From TMED23 sp964566055 (GTDB lineage: Bacteria > Pseudomonadota > Alphaproteobacteria > Rhodospirillales > UBA2165): DNA of 64,000 nucleotides. The stretch spans positions 1 to 64,000 of the forward strand of contig CAZMHI010000017.1 in the NCBI GenBank assembly GCA_964566055.1. The letters are read 5' to 3'. The notes under the pieces are model-generated. The model searched no databases and was not told the origin of the DNA. It worked only from the letters and a program-made list of their open reading frames with translations. Made by a program: the position numbers and the translations under genes. Shown here piece after piece: positions 61,297-64,000 of this stretch (position 1 is its first letter; every line of letters begins with the position of its first letter).

Positions 61297-62244
61297 CTAT
61301 AACTTCACCCGATTGACCATTTCTTCCAGCTTGCCGCCGATAAAGGCCCGGAGATTGGTTTCAATAATCGGCATGGCCTGCTCGACATAGGCCTCACTCA
61401 TGCCGGCCATATGCGGTGTTATGAGGAGGTTCTCAACATCCCAAAACGGATGATCGGCGGGCAATGGTTCAGGCTCAAAGGCATCAAGGGCAGCTCCCGC
61501 GATGCTGCCTGAATTAAGTGCCGCAATAATTGCGTCATCATCAATAACGCCGCCCCTGGCAATGTTAATTACATAAGCGGAAGATTTCATCGCGTCCAAC
61601 AGTCCGGTATTAACCACCTTCCGGTTCTCCGGCGTCAACGGTACCAGCACAATTAGATAGTCAAGATCGGCTACCGCTGCCGCTAAATCATCCCGGCTTC
61701 GCATTTCATCAATATTGTCGACCTCACGCAAAGTGCCGGAGATGCCGACGACCTTCATCTCGAAGGCCTGGCATCGTTTGGCCAAAGCCTCAGCGATCAT
61801 GCCGACGCCCAACAGCCCGACGGTTTTTTTATACAGCACTTTCGGCGGCCAGCGGTCCCACAGATGATTTTTTTGATTTTCAAGAGTTTTAGGAAAATTT
61901 CGGCTCAGCGACAGCATCACCATAAAAGCGAGCTCAGACATTTGTGGCCCATGAATGCCGCGCATCGATGCCACCGGGGTACTGCGGTCAAAGTCCGGCC
62001 GATTATCTATGCCGTCAACGCCGGTACCCAGGGCCTGCACAAATTTAAGATTTTTATTGCGCTGGAAAATTTCATCACTTAAGCCAAGGCCAAAGCCGAT
62101 CAAAATATCACAACTGAAAGCCCCTTCATGACGATCACGGCCTTTACTGGTTGTGATTTCCAATTCCGGAAACAGTTTGGCGATTTGCTCCTGGTATTTG
62201 TCGGAATTGAAGGCGCTGATATGGACGGCCAATTTCCTGCTCAT
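61297..62244 (-). CDS. D-2-hydroxyacid dehydrogenase
   Basis: A 315-residue NAD(P)-dependent dehydrogenase. The Rossmann motif is GLLGVGMIAEALAKR, with catalytic Arg in NIARGGVIDDDAI, Glu in the FEPEPLPADHPFW segment and His in ITPHMAGMSEAY. It reduces 2-keto acids or oxidises D-2-hydroxy acids, for example hydroxypyruvate or glyoxylate. It is divergent from the HpaB-type gene, with 186 bp between the two starts. The order with the methyltransferase gene suggests one transcript. Confidence 0.9.
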   Translation of the reverse strand: MSRKLAVHISAFNSDKYQEQIAKLFPELEITTSKGRDRHEGAFSCDILIGFGLGLSDEIFQRNKNLKFVQALGTGVDGIDNRPDFDRSTPVASMRGIHGPQMSELAFMVMLSLSRNFPKTLENQKNHLWDRWPPKVLYKKTVGLLGVGMIAEALAKRCQAFEMKVVGISGTLREVDNIDEMRSRDDLAAAVADLDYLIVLVPLTPENRKVVNTGLLDAMKSSAYVINIARGGVIDDDAIIAALNSGSIAGAALDAFEPEPLPADHPFWDVENLLITPHMAGMSEAYVEQAMPIIETNLRAFIGGKLEEMVNRVKL

Positions 62245-62430
62245 TATATACCCCCAATTTTATTCAACCATGAACGTTAACCGGTTCAAAGCACTTCGCC
62301 AAGTCAGACCTGCTGACTAGCAAAAAGATTTATATTTGGCGGAAAGCAAAAAAACGCGTGGTCAATTTTGCCATCCATTGTAGCATTACTTCTTGTATTA
62401 CCTACTAATTTTCAGGAAGGACAAACTGCA

Positions 62431-63906
62431 ATGCCGATTAAAAATGCCAAAGAATATCTTGCTACGCTAACTGCAGACCGTGATATTTCGATCGAAGGTG
62501 AGCGTGTCAAAGATGTCGCCAAAGATCCGCGTTTCGCCGGCGCTGCCCAAACCATGGCCGAGCTAATGGAGATGCAATCTGATCCTGAATTGATCGATAC
62601 CATGACCTATACCTCGCCCACGACCGGTGACAAAGTCGGCATGACCCATATCCAGCCCAAGTCCCGAGAGGATATTGTCGCCCGCAACGACGCTATCAAA
62701 GTCTGGATGGATGCCAGTTGCGGCATGATGGGAAGAAGCCCGGATTACAAAAACTGTATTATTGCCTCCTATGCCGCGGCCAAGGATATTTTTAAACGCG
62801 AAGCCTTTGACGGCAGCGAAAACATCCAAAACTTTTATGAGCATGTACGGGAAAATGATCTGGTGACAACTCATGTTTTGGTTAACCCGCAAGTCGACCG
62901 CTCCAAACCGGCTCACTTGGAAACTTCGGATATTGTCGCCCAGATCGTTAAGGAAACCGATGCTGGTATTGTCATCCGGGGTGCGCGCATGGTGGCGACC
63001 CTATGCGCCATGGCCAATGAATTGCTGGTGATGCCGGCCGCCGTAACCTGGGCAACCGATGAAACCCGCGATACGACCGACTTCTCTTTTGGCTTTGCCA
63101 TCCCAATGTCGACACCGGGTTTAAGATTTATCTGCCGCCCGCCGGCAGCCCAGACCAATGCGCCATCAATGCTGGATCATCCCTTGTCCCTGCAATATGA
63201 CGAGTCGGATGGTTTGGTTATATTCGACGATGTTTTGGTGCCGTGGGAGCGGGTCTTTATACACCGCGATCCAGATTTTGATCTCAAAGTTAACCCGGCG
63301 GCCTATATTGGTCATTCGATGCTGATGCAATCGGTGGTGCGGGCGCATTCGAAATCAGAATTTATGATGGCCCTCGCTTTTGCGATAGCGCGGGCGACCA
63401 AGATCGATCAGCACCTGCCGGTGCAAGTGAAGCTCGCCGAAATGATTTCAATGACCGAATTTGTCCGCACCTGCCGCGTTGCCGCCGAAGCAGACGCGCA
63501 CGAAACCGAATTTGGCACCTGGGTGGGCGGTATGCGGACGCTGCAGTGCTGGCAATCTTTTTTCTGGCAGTTCTATAACCGCCAATGTGAGATTATTACG
63601 ACGCTTGGTGCGGGTGGTTTGGTTGCTGTACCATCTTTTGCAGAAGTGGCCGGCGAGCTTAAAGAAGATGTTGAAAAATACTTCCAGACAGCTAATGCGG
63701 ATTCGCCCCGCCGGATCAAACTGATGCGGCTGGCTTATGACGCAGCACTTTCAAGCTTTGCCGGGCGCCAGCGGCTCTATGAGCAGTATTACACGGGTGA
63801 TCCGATGAGGACCCAATCGGCTTTGTTTAATACTTATGACAAAGACAGTCACATCGAGCGGGTCTGGACCATGCTCGACGATTTGGAAAAAAGGGCGGTA
63901 AATTAG
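62431..63906 (+). CDS. HpaB-family flavin-dependent monooxygenase (4-hydroxyphenylacetate 3-hydroxylase-like)
   Basis: A 491-residue oxygenase. It matches HpaB: VNPQVDRSKPAHLETSD near 150, followed by DAGIVIRGARMVAT, with the C-terminal helical domain as in the family. It hydroxylates a phenol or similar ring using FADH2 from a separate reductase; no HpaC gene is adjacent. The ATG at 62431 follows AGGAAGG; the open frame 21 codons upstream is unrelated. The substrate is not decided by sequence. Confidence 0.9.
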   Translation: MPIKNAKEYLATLTADRDISIEGERVKDVAKDPRFAGAAQTMAELMEMQSDPELIDTMTYTSPTTGDKVGMTHIQPKSREDIVARNDAIKVWMDASCGMMGRSPDYKNCIIASYAAAKDIFKREAFDGSENIQNFYEHVRENDLVTTHVLVNPQVDRSKPAHLETSDIVAQIVKETDAGIVIRGARMVATLCAMANELLVMPAAVTWATDETRDTTDFSFGFAIPMSTPGLRFICRPPAAQTNAPSMLDHPLSLQYDESDGLVIFDDVLVPWERVFIHRDPDFDLKVNPAAYIGHSMLMQSVVRAHSKSEFMMALAFAIARATKIDQHLPVQVKLAEMISMTEFVRTCRVAAEADAHETEFGTWVGGMRTLQCWQSFFWQFYNRQCEIITTLGAGGLVAVPSFAEVAGELKEDVEKYFQTANADSPRRIKLMRLAYDAALSSFAGRQRLYEQYYTGDPMRTQSALFNTYDKDSHIERVWTMLDDLEKRAVN

Positions 63907-63910
63907 ACGA

Positions 63911-64000
63911 TTAACTTTTCGGTTTATATCTCTGCCAGATCTTTTCGACGGCGCCGTCGTGCACCATTTTTGTGATTTCCTGATCGAGAACATGGCGCAC
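63911..64000 (-). CDS. C-terminal fragment of an unidentified protein, possibly a solute-binding protein
   Basis: Minus-strand frame open from the right edge, ending at a TAA (63913-63911). The visible 29 residues read VRHVLDQEITKMVHDGAVEK and then IWQRYKPKS. The pattern (I-x-x-M-x-x-D-G-x-x-x-K-I-W-x-x-Y) is typical for the end of SBP_bac_3-type amino-acid-binding proteins. That identification is inference from a short stretch. It converges on the HpaB gene, with 4 bp between stops. Confidence 0.5.
   Translation of the reverse strand: MRHVLDQEITKMVHDGAVEKIWQRYKPKS

Noticed and set aside
1..64000. CRISPR arrays, tRNA genes, prophage or intact insertion sequences
   Set aside because: I saw no regularly spaced repeats, no cloverleaf-like conserved TTCGA arms in gaps, and no transposase or phage structural genes anywhere in the window.

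Overview
The window reads as chromosome of an alphaproteobacterium, most likely a marine or soil relative of the Rhodospirillales. This is inferred from an MmcB-type repair protein, a PAS_5 family protein, two SPINDLY-type TPR glycosyltransferases, EamA permeases and a PleD-like diguanylate cyclase. There are no tRNAs, rRNAs, CRISPR arrays or intact transposases. Gene density is high, with many 1-4 bp overlaps.

Left part (1-10.6 kb): a 20-codon gene fragment at the edge, a truncated 5' piece of RNase P RNA, a cupin protein, a PAS histidine kinase whose stop codon abuts that of a REC-GGDEF diguanylate cyclase, a frameshifted GNAT acetyltransferase, a minus-strand group (J-domain protein, EamA permease, amidase), the first SPINDLY-type glycosyltransferase and an acyl-CoA dehydrogenase. 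From 10.6 to 18.2 kb lie a PAS_5 protein, a three-gene unit (flavin split-barrel protein, single chain with three RidA domains, UbiD-type decarboxylase), two small plus-strand genes behind a good sigma70-like promoter, and envelope proteins (DUF547, DUF3750, glycine zipper).

Middle part (18.2-40.5 kb): a frameshifted HyuA/HyuB-fused 5-oxoprolinase, two tandem MFS exporters, a 1238-residue AsmA protein, CobD with TfoX and ribbon-helix-helix proteins, SCO1, YcgN, a YgjP metallopeptidase, an AraC-MGMT repair protein converging on MmcB, YjbQ followed directly by the second SPINDLY-type protein, a pseudo-receiver/pentapeptide-repeat fusion, and a three-gene ABC importer of the nitrate/sulfonate/taurine type ending in a clear terminator.

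Right part (40.5-64 kb): a catabolic block (alpha/beta hydrolase, VOC protein, sulfatase, ChaC-like protein, acyl-CoA synthetase, ABM monooxygenase, SMP-30 protein), an MscS channel, an AT-rich patch with a GT8-like glycosyltransferase and a methyltransferase bounded by GGGGACA inverted repeats, an Hsp20 gene with a ROSE-like RNA thermometer hairpin over its ribosome binding site, a 34-codon membrane peptide, a YHS-domain gene with an in-frame UGA where the family has Cys, a GlcD-type FAD oxidase, a 34-bp perfect palindrome, a reductive-dehalogenase-like corrinoid/Fe-S protein, a third TPR glycosyltransferase, a methyltransferase, a D-2-hydroxyacid dehydrogenase and an HpaB-type flavin monooxygenase.

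The most notable items are the possible selenocysteine codon in the YHS gene, the triple-RidA/UbiD unit, the soluble dehalogenase homologue, the thermometer hairpin and the rnpB fragment. Three genes (GNAT, 5-oxoprolinase, YHS) are interrupted yet keep good family-like sequence past the break, so sequencing error or recent mutation must be weighed for all three.
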